From Aliarcobacter sp963677205 (lineage in GTDB: Bacteria > Campylobacterota > Campylobacteria > Campylobacterales > Arcobacteraceae), in the NCBI GenBank assembly GCA_963677205.1, contig OY781917.1: DNA of 64,000 nucleotides; one strand, given 5' to 3'. Of this stretch, positions 52,867 through 61,997 are shown piece after piece; the stretch's first letter is position 1, and every line of letters begins with the position of its first letter. A program made the position numbers and the translations under genes. A model generated the notes under the pieces. The model was not told where the DNA came from. It made no database searches and saw only the letters and a program-made list of their open reading frames with translations.

Positions 52867-52951
52867 TCCAAAATATTTATATTAATTATTTATCATCTTA
52901 ATAGAATTTATTTTATGCTAGAATCAACTATTACAAAAGAATTGAGACTAA

Positions 52952-54859
52952 ATGATTTACAAAAATGAAAAACAATTATTAAATATAATCAAATTTACTC
53001 CCCCTATTTTTATAATTACTATTTCTATAATTATCACTATTTTTTTATATTTAGAAACGCAAAGTGATTTAGAAAAAGAGAAGGTTTCTATTAAAAATGA
53101 ATACCTTGAAAAAAACACTGATTTAGTTAAAAAAGATGTTGAGAATTTATATGAGTTTATAATAAAAATTCAAGAAAAAACCGAAGAAAAATTGAAAAAA
53201 TCCATCAGAGATAGAGTTTTAGAAGCAAATAATATAGCTTATAGAATCTACAATGAAAACAAAGATACAAAAACTAAAGATGAAATAATAAAGATGATAA
53301 AAGATGCTTTAGTTGCAATTAGATTCAACGATGGTAGAGGTTATATTTTTATTTATACCTTTGATTATGAGTGTATTTTATTACCTGTAAATAGAAAAAA
53401 TGAAGGATTAAGTGTTCGTGATTTTCAAGACTCAAATGGTATGTATTTAGGAAGAGAAATTGTAAATAGTTTAAAGGATAATGATGAAGCTTTTTTAACT
53501 TGGTATTATCCAAAACCTAATGAACCAAACTCTTCATACAAAAAAATTGGATTTAATGTTCATTTTAAACCTTATGATTGGTTTATTGGAACAGGTGAAT
53601 ATTTCGTTGATTTTGAAGAAATGGTAAAAAATGAAATAACGGAATATTTATCAAATTTTAAAACTGACAGAAATGACTATTTTTTTATTCTTGATTATGA
53701 TAATAGAAGATTATTTCAAAAAATCAATGATTCTTCAAATAAACGTTTTAGAGATTTAGGTTTAGATAGCGATATAAAGTTATTTGATACGATTGTAAAA
53801 AGTGCTAAAAATAATAAGAAGTTTGTCACTTATGATTATAAACTTGATAATGTACCTTTAACAAAAACAAGTTATGTAAAAGATTTGCCAAATTGGAAAT
53901 GGGTTATTGCGAAAGGTTTTTATCATAATTATGTTGATGAAATAATTCATGATAAAACAAATGAACTTCATGAAAAATTTCAACAAAAAATTATAAATAT
54001 CTTATTTTTTGCCTCTATTTTGACTATTGTTTTATTATTAATTTCAATCTATATTTCAAAACTTCTAGAGAAAAAGTTTTCAAATTATAAAAAAGAAATT
54101 AATACCTATATAGATAAAAACAATAAACAACAACACATTTTATCTCAACAATCAAAAATGGCTGCAATGGGTGAAATGTTAGGTAATATTGCCCACCAAT
54201 GGAGACAACCACTTTCTGTTATAACTACAGTTGCTACTGGAATGAAACTACAAAAAGAGTTTGATTCTTTAGATGACGAAACCTTTGAAAAATCTATTGA
54301 TAACATTACTAATTCTGCTTTATATTTATCTGATACTATTGAAGATTTTAGAAATTTCTTTAGAACTGACAAAGAAGAAACTCTATTTAATATAGAAAAT
54401 ATTTTTGAAAAAGTTTTTAAATTAACTGATGCCCAATTTAAAAATCACGAAATTATTTTTATAAAAAATATAAATGATTTTCAACTATTTGGTTTTGAAA
54501 ATGAGTTTATTCAAGCTTTAATAAATATATTAAATAATGCCAAAGATGCTTTAGAAAGTATAGATAATCCAAGATTAATTTTCATTTCTACATACAAAGA
54601 AAATGATAAAGCAATAATTAAAATAACAGACAATGCAGGTGGAATAGACGAAGAGATTATAGACAAAATTTGTGAGCCCTACTTTACAACAAAACATCAA
54701 TCAAAAGGTACTGGAATTGGACTTTACATGACTGAAGAAATTATTGTAAAACACATGAATGGAGCTTTAATATTTAAAAATGTCGATGTGATTTATGAAA
54801 ACCAAAGTTTTAAAGGTGCAGAAGTTACAATTGAACTTCCTATCAATCAAACCACTTAA
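52952..54859 (+). CDS. Cache-domain sensor histidine kinase (copy 2)
   Basis: The 635-residue protein has the same length and layout as the kinase at 50959: TM1, two Cache modules (GRGYIFIYTFDYECILLP; WKWVIAKGFYHN), TM2 near 350-368 and a kinase core with H415. The periplasmic part differs at many residues, whereas the kinase half is almost the same, so the two proteins likely sense different ligands and feed one regulator. Its last 17 bases overlap the convergent cobA gene. The weak GAG ribosome binding site resembles that of copy 1. Confidence 0.92.
   Translation: MIYKNEKQLLNIIKFTPPIFIITISIIITIFLYLETQSDLEKEKVSIKNEYLEKNTDLVKKDVENLYEFIIKIQEKTEEKLKKSIRDRVLEANNIAYRIYNENKDTKTKDEIIKMIKDALVAIRFNDGRGYIFIYTFDYECILLPVNRKNEGLSVRDFQDSNGMYLGREIVNSLKDNDEAFLTWYYPKPNEPNSSYKKIGFNVHFKPYDWFIGTGEYFVDFEEMVKNEITEYLSNFKTDRNDYFFILDYDNRRLFQKINDSSNKRFRDLGLDSDIKLFDTIVKSAKNNKKFVTYDYKLDNVPLTKTSYVKDLPNWKWVIAKGFYHNYVDEIIHDKTNELHEKFQQKIINILFFASILTIVLLLISIYISKLLEKKFSNYKKEINTYIDKNNKQQHILSQQSKMAAMGEMLGNIAHQWRQPLSVITTVATGMKLQKEFDSLDDETFEKSIDNITNSALYLSDTIEDFRNFFRTDKEETLFNIENIFEKVFKLTDAQFKNHEIIFIKNINDFQLFGFENEFIQALINILNNAKDALESIDNPRLIFISTYKENDKAIIKITDNAGGIDEEIIDKICEPYFTTKHQSKGTGIGLYMTEEIIVKHMNGALIFKNVDVIYENQSFKGAEVTIELPINQTT
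54044..54813 (+). repeat. Direct repeat: kinase half, copy 2
   Basis: This segment matches 52051-52820 at constant offset 1993. Most of the eight differences are silent third-position changes; two or three alter residues near the end (A/S after KHQ, S/N after KHM, M/V). Confidence 0.88.
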
Positions 54860-55574
54860 TCTGCTCCCGTAAACCAACAACTTCACCTATTACTATCATA
54901 GCTGGAGTTGGCAAGCCTTTTGATTTCTCTACTATATCTTCCAATGTTCCAACTACTACTTTTTGCTCTTTTGTTGTTCCTTTTGAAATTACTGCACATG
55001 GATAATTTTTTCTTTTCCCTAAACTTATTAATTTTGAAGAAATTAATTCAATATTGTGGTATCCCATTAAAAAAACTATTGTTTCATCATTTAAAAAGCT
55101 TTCCCATTCTATTTGAGATATTTTCTTTTTTGGATTTTCATGTCCAGTTACTACTCTAAAAGAAGTTGTTATTCCCCTATGGGTTACTGGAATTCCAGCG
55201 TATGCTGGAACTGCTATTGCTGAAGTTATTCCTGGAATTATTTCAAATTTAATATTTCTCTCAAACAAGTAAAGAGCTTCTTCACCACCACGACCAAAAA
55301 CAAAAGGATCACCACCTTTTAGTCTTACTACATTTTCATATTTTAGTGAAGCTTGATAGATTAATTCATTTATCTCTTCTTGGGGTAAAGTATGTTTTTT
55401 ATCTTCTTTACCAACATAAATTAAATCACAAGATGGTTTTACCATTTCAAGGATTTCAGGGTTTACTAATCTATCATAGATTAGAACATCTGCATTTTGT
55501 ATTACACGAACTGCTTTTAATGTTAGCAATTCAACATCTCCAGGTCCTGCGCCTGTTAGGTATACTTTTGGCAT
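54843..55574 (-). CDS. cobA: Uroporphyrinogen-III C-methyltransferase (SUMT)
   Basis: The 243-residue enzyme is a single-domain SUMT. VYLTGAGPGDVELLTLKAVRVIQNADVLIYDRLV opens it, and VRLKGGDPFVFGRGGEEA holds the SAM-binding loop. PGITSAIAVPAYAGIPVTHRG follows, then a C-terminal MIVIGEVVGLR. It adds two methyl groups to uroporphyrinogen III to make precorrin-2, the branch to siroheme and B12. It lies 13 nt after an MCP gene, which itself follows an EAL gene and nitrate transport genes. In that setting it should supply siroheme for assimilatory nitrite reductase. It lacks the CysG oxidase/chelatase part, which must be encoded elsewhere. Confidence 0.93.
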   Translation of the reverse strand: MPKVYLTGAGPGDVELLTLKAVRVIQNADVLIYDRLVNPEILEMVKPSCDLIYVGKEDKKHTLPQEEINELIYQASLKYENVVRLKGGDPFVFGRGGEEALYLFERNIKFEIIPGITSAIAVPAYAGIPVTHRGITTSFRVVTGHENPKKKISQIEWESFLNDETIVFLMGYHNIELISSKLISLGKRKNYPCAVISKGTTKEQKVVVGTLEDIVEKSKGLPTPAMIVIGEVVGLREQIKWFD

Positions 55575-55587
55575 TTTATCTCTTTTC

Positions 55588-57372
55588 TTATTTTTTCATT
55601 GAATTTAATTGACTAAATACTTCATCTAATATATTTTCTATTTTTATTGAATAAGCCAATATATTTTTTTCATCTCTTTGTTTTATTGCCACTCCATAAG
55701 ATAATAAATCACTATCTAATTGAATGGTTTTTTCTATTATTTTTGATAAATTTGAAGAAATGTTTTTATCACTATTTTCATATTTTTTAATAAATGAATT
55801 TATATTTCTTCTATTTTCCACATCTATATTTATAGTTTCACTATTATTATTTACTTGATTTAAAATAGCTTGTTTATATTTTGCGTAATCAATTTTTACA
55901 TTATTTAATTCTTGAACTAAATCAAAATCAGATATTCTATTTTCAACAGCTTTATCATAATTATTTAAAGATGCAGCTTTTATCATACTACGTGCCACAT
56001 CATTTGTTTGAGTAGCAAGCTCTTTTGTTTTAGTTGCCATATTTGCATTTTCTTGAGTTATATGGTCAAGTCTATTCATTGTTTCACTTATTTGTGAGAT
56101 ATTTTGCATTTGAATTTCATTTGATTTTGCGACATCATCAATTATCACAGTATTTTCTTGAATCATAGAAGCTAATTTTTCAAAACTATTTTTCATCTCT
56201 TGAGAATAATTTTTACCATCTATTGATTTTTGATTTGCAACTTCAACAAGATGTTTTATCTGTTTTGCTGCATCTGCACTTCTGTTTGCAAGATTTCGAA
56301 CCTCAGCAGCAACAACAGCAAATCCTTTTCCAGCTTCTCCAGCAGTTGCTGCTTCAACGGCTGCATTTAAAGATAAAATATTTGTTTGAAAAGCAATTTG
56401 GTCAATTATAGTAATTGCTTCTTGAATTGCACTTGTTGAATCATTTATTTCAAGCATTGATTTTTCTGTATTTTCAACCAACTTAATTCCATCATTTGCA
56501 TAGTTTTTAGTTTTTGTAGCAATCTCCAACATATTTTTAGCTTTTACTGAAGTATCTGCAATATTTGATGTAATCTCAGCAACTGCAGCACTTGTCTCTT
56601 CAAGTGATGCTGCTTGATTAATCGTTGCATTGTGTAAACTACTTACTAATGCCAAAAGATGATTAGATTTTTCGTCTAATACATATCCATTTTTGTTTAT
56701 CATTGCTAAAAACTCAGATACATTTGTTCCAATCATATTTAAACATCTTAAAAGTGTATTTACAATTGCTCCAATATCACTTTTATCAGCTTTTATCTCA
56801 AAATTTCCATTTGCATAACTAAGTGATGTAACAAATGAATTAACAATATTTTCTCTTAATGAATCAATCATATGGTTAAAATTATCTTTTAATTCATTGA
56901 TATAAACATTATTTGCTTCACCATTTATTCTATAAACTAAAAAACCTTTTCCTATCATTTTTGATACGAATTTTGCTTCATTTATTACTTCATTATCAAT
57001 GGCAAGTCCATCTTTTATTTTTTGAATATTTTGATTTAACTCTTTTGCCATATCACCTAAATGGTCATTTGAATTTAAATCAATCATATCAAGATTTTTT
57101 TCCGTTGAAGTAAGATAGTTAAAAAATCTGCTAAGTCCAGATTTAATAGTAATTATTGAATTGTTAATATTATTTGAAATAGCTACAAACAAAAAAATTG
57201 TAATAAAAATAATGAATAGTATAAAAGCCATTGTAAAAGTTGAATTACTAGAATTATTTACTAATATTTGATTTAAATAAAGTGCTGAAATTAGCAAAAA
57301 TCCTAAAAAAGGAAATGTTATCAGAAATATTAATTTCATTTTTAGACTAACGTTATCCAATAAACTTTTCAT
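55588..57372 (-). CDS. Methyl-accepting protein with C-terminal helical extension, in the nitrate-siroheme cluster
   Basis: The 594-residue protein has two nearby TM helices (about 13-30 and 40-62) with almost no periplasmic loop, a HAMP-like region and a signalling domain with the IDQIAFQTNILSLNAAVEAA tip. An unusual ~120-residue helical tail follows (from about 470; DYAKYKQAILNQV ... NINSFIKKYENSDKNISSNLSKII). The tail has the helix pattern of a CZB domain but not its His/Cys zinc ligands, so that comparison is tentative. AAGGA precedes the ATG. It sits two bases after an EAL gene and 13 before cobA. It probably senses an internal signal tied to nitrate or redox state. Confidence 0.87.
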   Translation of the reverse strand: MKSLLDNVSLKMKLIFLITFPFLGFLLISALYLNQILVNNSSNSTFTMAFILFIIFITIFLFVAISNNINNSIITIKSGLSRFFNYLTSTEKNLDMIDLNSNDHLGDMAKELNQNIQKIKDGLAIDNEVINEAKFVSKMIGKGFLVYRINGEANNVYINELKDNFNHMIDSLRENIVNSFVTSLSYANGNFEIKADKSDIGAIVNTLLRCLNMIGTNVSEFLAMINKNGYVLDEKSNHLLALVSSLHNATINQAASLEETSAAVAEITSNIADTSVKAKNMLEIATKTKNYANDGIKLVENTEKSMLEINDSTSAIQEAITIIDQIAFQTNILSLNAAVEAATAGEAGKGFAVVAAEVRNLANRSADAAKQIKHLVEVANQKSIDGKNYSQEMKNSFEKLASMIQENTVIIDDVAKSNEIQMQNISQISETMNRLDHITQENANMATKTKELATQTNDVARSMIKAASLNNYDKAVENRISDFDLVQELNNVKIDYAKYKQAILNQVNNNSETINIDVENRRNINSFIKKYENSDKNISSNLSKIIEKTIQLDSDLLSYGVAIKQRDEKNILAYSIKIENILDEVFSQLNSMKK

Positions 57373-57374
57373 TG

Positions 57375-58571
57375 TTAAATCCTTTTAATTATTATGTCTA
57401 AACATATTATGTAAGACTCATTTTCTATTTCAAATTTTCTAGCAAATGTCTTACAAATATTTCCTGTTGCATAAGAGATATATTTATTACTTAAATATAT
57501 CCCTTGTTTTGATTCTAAAGTAATATAGTAATACTCTTTTAGATAGTGTTCATCACCATTTTTTGATGGACTAAATCTATCGTTGATATTATTAATTACC
57601 GTATCATGAATCTGTTTTGATGACTCAGCATCTATTAAATAAATTGCTTCTAAATCCGCATAATTATTTAATTCATCAAACATTATCTCTTTAGCATCAT
57701 TTATATTGCTAAATTGTTCGATAATTTTATTTGAAACAAGATGATAATTATTTACCAAATCTCTTTTTTTATTTATTGAATTAAGTGTTCTTCTTCTAAA
57801 TAAACTTCCGATTTCCACAATAATTGCTATTATTTTATCTATTAAAAAAGTATCTAATTCAAAAATTGGCCTACAAAAATAGTATCCTTGAAATAGATTA
57901 ATATTTGATTTCATAGCAAGACAAATAGCATCTTCATCTTCCACACCCTCAGCTAAAACCCTAATTCCTAAGTTATGGCTCATTTTTGCTATTGATTTTA
58001 CAATCTCTCTATTTATATGATTATCTTTAGTGTTTTTAAATAAAGATTTATCAATTTTTATCAAATCAGGTTTTATTATATTAATTCTATCAAAAGTGGA
58101 ATTTCCCGTTCCAAAATCATCTAAAGCAATTGCAAACCCTAACTCTTTATAATAAGAGCAAAACTCTTCAAGTGCTTTAGTATTTGAAATTTCGTCCTCT
58201 TTTATTTCTATCATAAAATTTTTATAAGGAATTCCAACCTTATTTATAGTATCTATAAAACTATAATTTCTATCTTCCCTATCAAAATTATTTATAAGTG
58301 AAGATTCAAAATTCAAAAAGAGTATTAATTCATTATTTTCTAAATAATAGTTTTTAAATTTTTCAATAGATTTATTTCGTGTCAAAACATCTAATTCTAA
58401 ATTCAGGTTTGCATCAATTGCTAGCTTAAAGAGTTCATTGGGAGGGATAATCTCACCTTTATATGTACATCTTGTTAATGCTTCAAATGCATATAATTGT
58501 TTTGATCGTATTGACACTATTGGTTGAAAATGAATTTCAACCAACTCTTCTTTTATTATTTCTTCTATCAT
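57375..58571 (-). CDS. EAL-domain c-di-GMP phosphodiesterase
   Basis: The 398-residue protein has an N-terminal EAL domain (about 1-240) with FEALTR (Glu ligand), NFESSLI, IEIKEDE, ALDDFGTGNST (Asp pair), KIDKSLF, EGVEDED and QGYYFCRP. All the usual metal and catalytic positions are present, so it should cleave c-di-GMP to pGpG. The C-terminal ~150 residues resemble a PDC/Cache-type sensor fold (IYLSNKYISYATGNICKTFARKF then YIICLDI), located in the cytoplasm. There are no TM helices. It follows the nitrate ABC genes by 52 nt and is two bases before an MCP gene. Confidence 0.88.
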   Translation of the reverse strand: MIEEIIKEELVEIHFQPIVSIRSKQLYAFEALTRCTYKGEIIPPNELFKLAIDANLNLELDVLTRNKSIEKFKNYYLENNELILFLNFESSLINNFDREDRNYSFIDTINKVGIPYKNFMIEIKEDEISNTKALEEFCSYYKELGFAIALDDFGTGNSTFDRINIIKPDLIKIDKSLFKNTKDNHINREIVKSIAKMSHNLGIRVLAEGVEDEDAICLAMKSNINLFQGYYFCRPIFELDTFLIDKIIAIIVEIGSLFRRRTLNSINKKRDLVNNYHLVSNKIIEQFSNINDAKEIMFDELNNYADLEAIYLIDAESSKQIHDTVINNINDRFSPSKNGDEHYLKEYYYITLESKQGIYLSNKYISYATGNICKTFARKFEIENESYIICLDIIIKRI

Positions 58572-58623
58572 CTATATTCACAACTTAATTATTTTTTGTG
58601 TATTATAGACGAATTTCTATTTT

Positions 58624-59421
58624 TTACTCGTCATCTTTTGCAAATTTTTTATACAGAAAGTCTAAAATTGCCTCTCTACATCTTATATACTCTTTATCAC
58701 TTTGAAGTGCAACTCTATCCCTTGGTCTTGGGATATTAACTTCAAGAATTTCACCAATTGTAGCTTCTGGTCCATTTGTCATCATAATTACCCTATCACT
58801 TAAAAGTACAGCTTCATCAATATCGTGTGTAATGATAATAACTGTATTTTGAACACTTTGTTGAATTCTCATTAAGTGTTCTTGTAAGTTTGCACGTGTG
58901 AGTGAATCTAATGCTCCAAAAGGTTCATCCATTAATAATACATCTGGTTTAATAGATAGTGCTCTTGCAATTCCAACCCTTTGTTTCATCCCACCACTAA
59001 TTCCTGCTGGAAACTTATCTTTTGCATGGTCTAAATTTACCATTGAAACAAAGTGTTCAACCCTTTGTCTTAACTCTTGTGAAGTTAAATCAGGCATTAC
59101 TTTTTTTACTGCCATTTCAATATTTTGATAAACAGTAAGCCAAGGAAGTAATGAGTGATTTTGAAAAACCACAGCTCTCTCAGGACCAGGTCCTGTTATC
59201 TCTTTATTATTTAAAATAATATTACCTTTTGTTTGTGCATCAAGACCTGCTATCATATTTAATAGAGTTGATTTACCACAACCACTATGTCCAATAATTG
59301 AAACTATTTCATTCTTTTTAATATTCACATTTACATCAACTACAGCTTTGTACTCTTTCCCACCAGAAAGGGGAAATGTTTTATATATATTTTCTAATTG
59401 TAAAAATTTATCGTTACTCAT
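58624..59421 (-). CDS. Nitrate/taurine-type ABC transporter ATP-binding protein
   Basis: I prefer ATG 59421 (MSNDKFLQLENIYKTF), with AAGG upstream inside the end of the permease gene, over the in-frame ATG at 59454. The 265-residue ATPase has Walker A GHSGCGKST, Q-loop VFQNHSLLPW, signature ISGGMKQRVGIARAL, Walker B VLLMDEPFGALD and H-switch ITHD. It belongs with the NrtC/NrtD/SsuB/TauB group. It is encoded in order with the NrtB-like permease and NrtA-like binding protein and would energise nitrate import. Single ATPase domain, so a homodimer is expected. Confidence 0.9.
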   Translation of the reverse strand: MSNDKFLQLENIYKTFPLSGGKEYKAVVDVNVNIKKNEIVSIIGHSGCGKSTLLNMIAGLDAQTKGNIILNNKEITGPGPERAVVFQNHSLLPWLTVYQNIEMAVKKVMPDLTSQELRQRVEHFVSMVNLDHAKDKFPAGISGGMKQRVGIARALSIKPDVLLMDEPFGALDSLTRANLQEHLMRIQQSVQNTVIIITHDIDEAVLLSDRVIMMTNGPEATIGEILEVNIPRPRDRVALQSDKEYIRCREAILDFLYKKFAKDDE

Positions 59422-59431
59422 CTCATCAACC

Positions 59432-60244
59432 TTACATTTTTTTTCTATAATCAAAATAATCAGCTATTTTTCCCATTAAAATATCTAATACAAAACCTAC
59501 AAGCCCAACAATTATAATACCAATGATAATATTGTGATATGCAAGACTGTTATACTCATTCCAAATCCAAAACCCAATTCCAATTCCACCTGTTAACATC
59601 TCAGCGGCAACAATAACTAACCAAGCAATTCCTAAAGAAAGTCTCATTCCAGTGAAAATATAAGGAACAGCAACTGGTAAAATTATTTGAAATACTTTTT
59701 CTAGTGGAGAAAATCTTAAAACCTTTGCAACATTTAAATAATCATCACTAACACTTTTTACACCTAAAGCTGTATTTATAATAATTGGCCAAATTGATGT
59801 TATAAAAATTGTTGACATTGCAGTATTGTCAATATCTTTAAATGCAAATAACAATAAAGGTAACCAAGCAAGTGGTGAAACAGGTTTTAATATTTGAATA
59901 AAAGGATCAAGTGCATATTGAATATTTTTACTCATACCAACCATTAAACCAACTGGAACACCAACAATTACAGCTAATGCAAATCCACCAAATACTCTTT
60001 TTAAAGATTCAAGAACTTGCCAAAAAAGTCCTTTATCATCTTTATTAACCACATAAAAAGGATCACTTAAAACACCTTTTAATGTTTCACCATCACTTGT
60101 AGTTCCACCAAATGCATAAATGTATGTATCACTAGGAGTTGGGAAACCACTAATTAATACAGCAATGCCTGACCATACTTGAATTATAATTACCAATACT
60201 ATTAATGGTAAAAGTATTTTTTTAATTGTCTCTTTATTCATCAT
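59432..60244 (-). CDS. nrtB: NrtB-like nitrate ABC permease
   Basis: The 270-residue permease has about six helices and the EAA-type loop (LKVLR-like VAKVLRFSPLEKVFQIILPVAVPYIFTGMRLSLGIAWLVIVAAEML) characteristic of the NrtB/SsuC/TauC family. The segment SDTYIYAFGG ... FWQVLESLKRVFGGFALAVIVGVPVGLMVGM precedes it. The start may be either of two adjacent ATGs (60244 or 60241); AAGGA is better spaced for the second. A large hairpin (60260-60306) lies between it and nrtA. It forms the transport channel with the ATPase ten bases downstream. Confidence 0.9.
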   Translation of the reverse strand: MMNKETIKKILLPLIVLVIIIQVWSGIAVLISGFPTPSDTYIYAFGGTTSDGETLKGVLSDPFYVVNKDDKGLFWQVLESLKRVFGGFALAVIVGVPVGLMVGMSKNIQYALDPFIQILKPVSPLAWLPLLLFAFKDIDNTAMSTIFITSIWPIIINTALGVKSVSDDYLNVAKVLRFSPLEKVFQIILPVAVPYIFTGMRLSLGIAWLVIVAAEMLTGGIGIGFWIWNEYNSLAYHNIIIGIIIVGLVGFVLDILMGKIADYFDYRKKM

Positions 60245-60259
60245 TTTTCCTTTTTTAAA

Positions 60260-60306
60260 TTTGCCTTTTTAAGTATTGATTTTAGATAAATACTTAAAAA
60301 GGCAAA
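60260..60306 (-). other. Perfect 18-bp intercistronic hairpin between nrtA and nrtB
   Basis: TTTGCCTTTTTAAGTATT (60260-60277) and AATACTTAAAAAGGCAAA (60289-60306) are exact inverted repeats with an 11-nt loop. A second small hairpin, AGGCT/AGCCT (60306-60320), adjoins it. In the leftward transcript this would protect nrtA mRNA and/or partly terminate before nrtB. Confidence 0.75.
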
Positions 60307-60339
60307 GGCTGTAAAAGCCTATTCCTTTTTTAATTTAAT

Positions 60340-61722
60340 CTACTTCTTAGTTACAAATTTTGGATCTGCACAACCAGCTGGTCCATAAGGACAAACATAT
60401 GAAGGCTGTTTAGTTGTAACTGTCCATTTATTAACTTTCATTAACTCTTCTTTTGAAACAACAGGAGCTGTAACAGCAAATGTGTCATAAATATATTCAA
60501 CTGCTTTATTTGGGTCCCAAACTTTTCCATCTAAGAATTTGTTATATTCATCAACACCATCTTTTTTCCAAGGAGACTCAGGAAGAGAATATCCAACCTC
60601 TTTTGCAACAACTTCAAATAAATCAGGTCTATAAACTTTTTCGATTGTAGCTTTCATATCAACAGGAGTTGTTAATTGTCCCCATCTATACATTTGAGTT
60701 ATAAACCACATACCATGAGAATAGAATGGATACGCTGCATAATCATTTGCAAAAACATTAAACATTGGATTTTTACTATCAACACCTTTTGTATAAAGGA
60801 ATGTTCCACTCATTGATTTTCTTAAAACATCAACAGGAGCTTTTACATAAGCATCTTGAGCAAGGAATTTAATTGCTTCTTCTCTGTGTTCCCAAGATTC
60901 ATCTAACCACATTTGAGCTTTTAATACAGCTCTCATAACAGCTTTTGTAGTTTCAGGATTTTTTTCTACGAAATCAGCACGTGCCTGTAAAACTTTTTCA
61001 GGATTATTATTCCAAATATCATAATTTGTTACTAATGCTCCACCTTGACCTTTTTCAACAATTCTTGTATTCCAAGGTTCACCAACACAATATCCATCAA
61101 TATTTCCAGCAATTAAATTTTGTGGCATTGTTGGAGGTGGAAAAGGTTTGATTGTACTATCTTCATCTGGTTTGATACCGCTTGCTGCCATCCAATATCT
61201 TAACTCATAGTTGTGTGTTGAAACTGGATGAACCATACCAAAATTTAAAGGTTGATAAGCGTTACCTTCAATTTTGTGTTTTTCATCAATATATTTTTTT
61301 AAACTATCCGCAGTAACTGGTCTTTCATCTTGTTTAAGACCATATTTTTCCATCTCACCAATAATTTTATTTCCAAATGTAATTGCATTTCCATTTAAAT
61401 CTAAAGACATTAAAGCTTGTAAATTTACATCTCCATTAATACCTAATGTTGCAGCAATTGGCATACCTGCAAGTGCATGAGAATAATCATATTCACCAGA
61501 TATTACTTTTTGTTGGATTCCTGGCCATCCACCACCCTCTTTTGCAACATCTACATCTAAGCCCTCAGCGGCAAAAAAACCTTTCTCTTTTGCTATTACT
61601 AATGGAGCACAGTCAGTTAATGCAATAAAACCAATTTTTAATTTTGTTTTTTCTGGAGCTGCTAATAATGAACTAGCAACTAATGAAAGACCTAAACCAA
61701 TTTTTAATACCTGTTTAAACAT
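60340..61722 (-). CDS. nrtA: NrtA-like nitrate-binding periplasmic protein
   Basis: The 460-residue protein has a signal peptide (MFKQVLKIGLGLSLVASSLLA). The mature part shows the NrtA/CmpA pattern: KLKIGFIALTDCAPLVIAKEKGFFAAEGLDVDVAKEGGGWPGIQQKVISGEYDYSHALAGMPIAATLGI, NLIAGNIDGYCVGEPWNTRIV and a C-terminal YVCPYGPAGCADPK. It captures nitrate (less likely bicarbonate or nitrite) for the ABC permease. AAGGAGAAAAA precedes the ATG. It is divergent from narK across 275 nt, so two nitrate importers share one control region. The NarK pairing and the downstream cobA favour nitrate. Confidence 0.9.
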   Translation of the reverse strand: MFKQVLKIGLGLSLVASSLLAAPEKTKLKIGFIALTDCAPLVIAKEKGFFAAEGLDVDVAKEGGGWPGIQQKVISGEYDYSHALAGMPIAATLGINGDVNLQALMSLDLNGNAITFGNKIIGEMEKYGLKQDERPVTADSLKKYIDEKHKIEGNAYQPLNFGMVHPVSTHNYELRYWMAASGIKPDEDSTIKPFPPPTMPQNLIAGNIDGYCVGEPWNTRIVEKGQGGALVTNYDIWNNNPEKVLQARADFVEKNPETTKAVMRAVLKAQMWLDESWEHREEAIKFLAQDAYVKAPVDVLRKSMSGTFLYTKGVDSKNPMFNVFANDYAAYPFYSHGMWFITQMYRWGQLTTPVDMKATIEKVYRPDLFEVVAKEVGYSLPESPWKKDGVDEYNKFLDGKVWDPNKAVEYIYDTFAVTAPVVSKEELMKVNKWTVTTKQPSYVCPYGPAGCADPKFVTKK

Positions 61723-61997
61723 TTTTTCTCCTTAAATATTTTTTTATACCGAAATCTTAACATACAAAAAAATTAAAGATACAAATTTATTGTTTAATAT
61801 TTATACATTTAAAACTTAAAATTACATTATATATATCCTATATAAAAGTGTTAAGTCCTATTAAGATTAATTATATTTTATAAATAAACTTATGAATACA
61901 TTAAAATTACTAATTGAACATTTTTTATACAATTTAAATATCTTTTACAATTTTTAACACTATATAATTAGATTAAATAAAGGGTAAGGAGATATAA
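61723..61997. promoter_or_regulatory. Divergent nrtA/narK control region
   Basis: The 275-nt AT-rich region has a TATAAT at 61963-61968, suited to narK, with AAGGAG following. AGTGTTAA (61847-61854) and TTAACACT (61954-61961) form an inverted pair, the latter touching the narK -10. This could be a regulator site. No NasT-type leader hairpin or standard FNR box was evident. Confidence 0.45.

Noticed and set aside
52152..54372. Duplicated antisense frames in the kinase repeats as a conserved overlapping gene
   Set aside because: Their conservation simply follows from the near-identical sense DNA. No ribosome binding site or known family.
55588..55990. Firm call of a CZB zinc-binding domain on the MCP tail
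   Set aside because: The expected His/Cys ligands are not visible, so only a tentative resemblance is reported.
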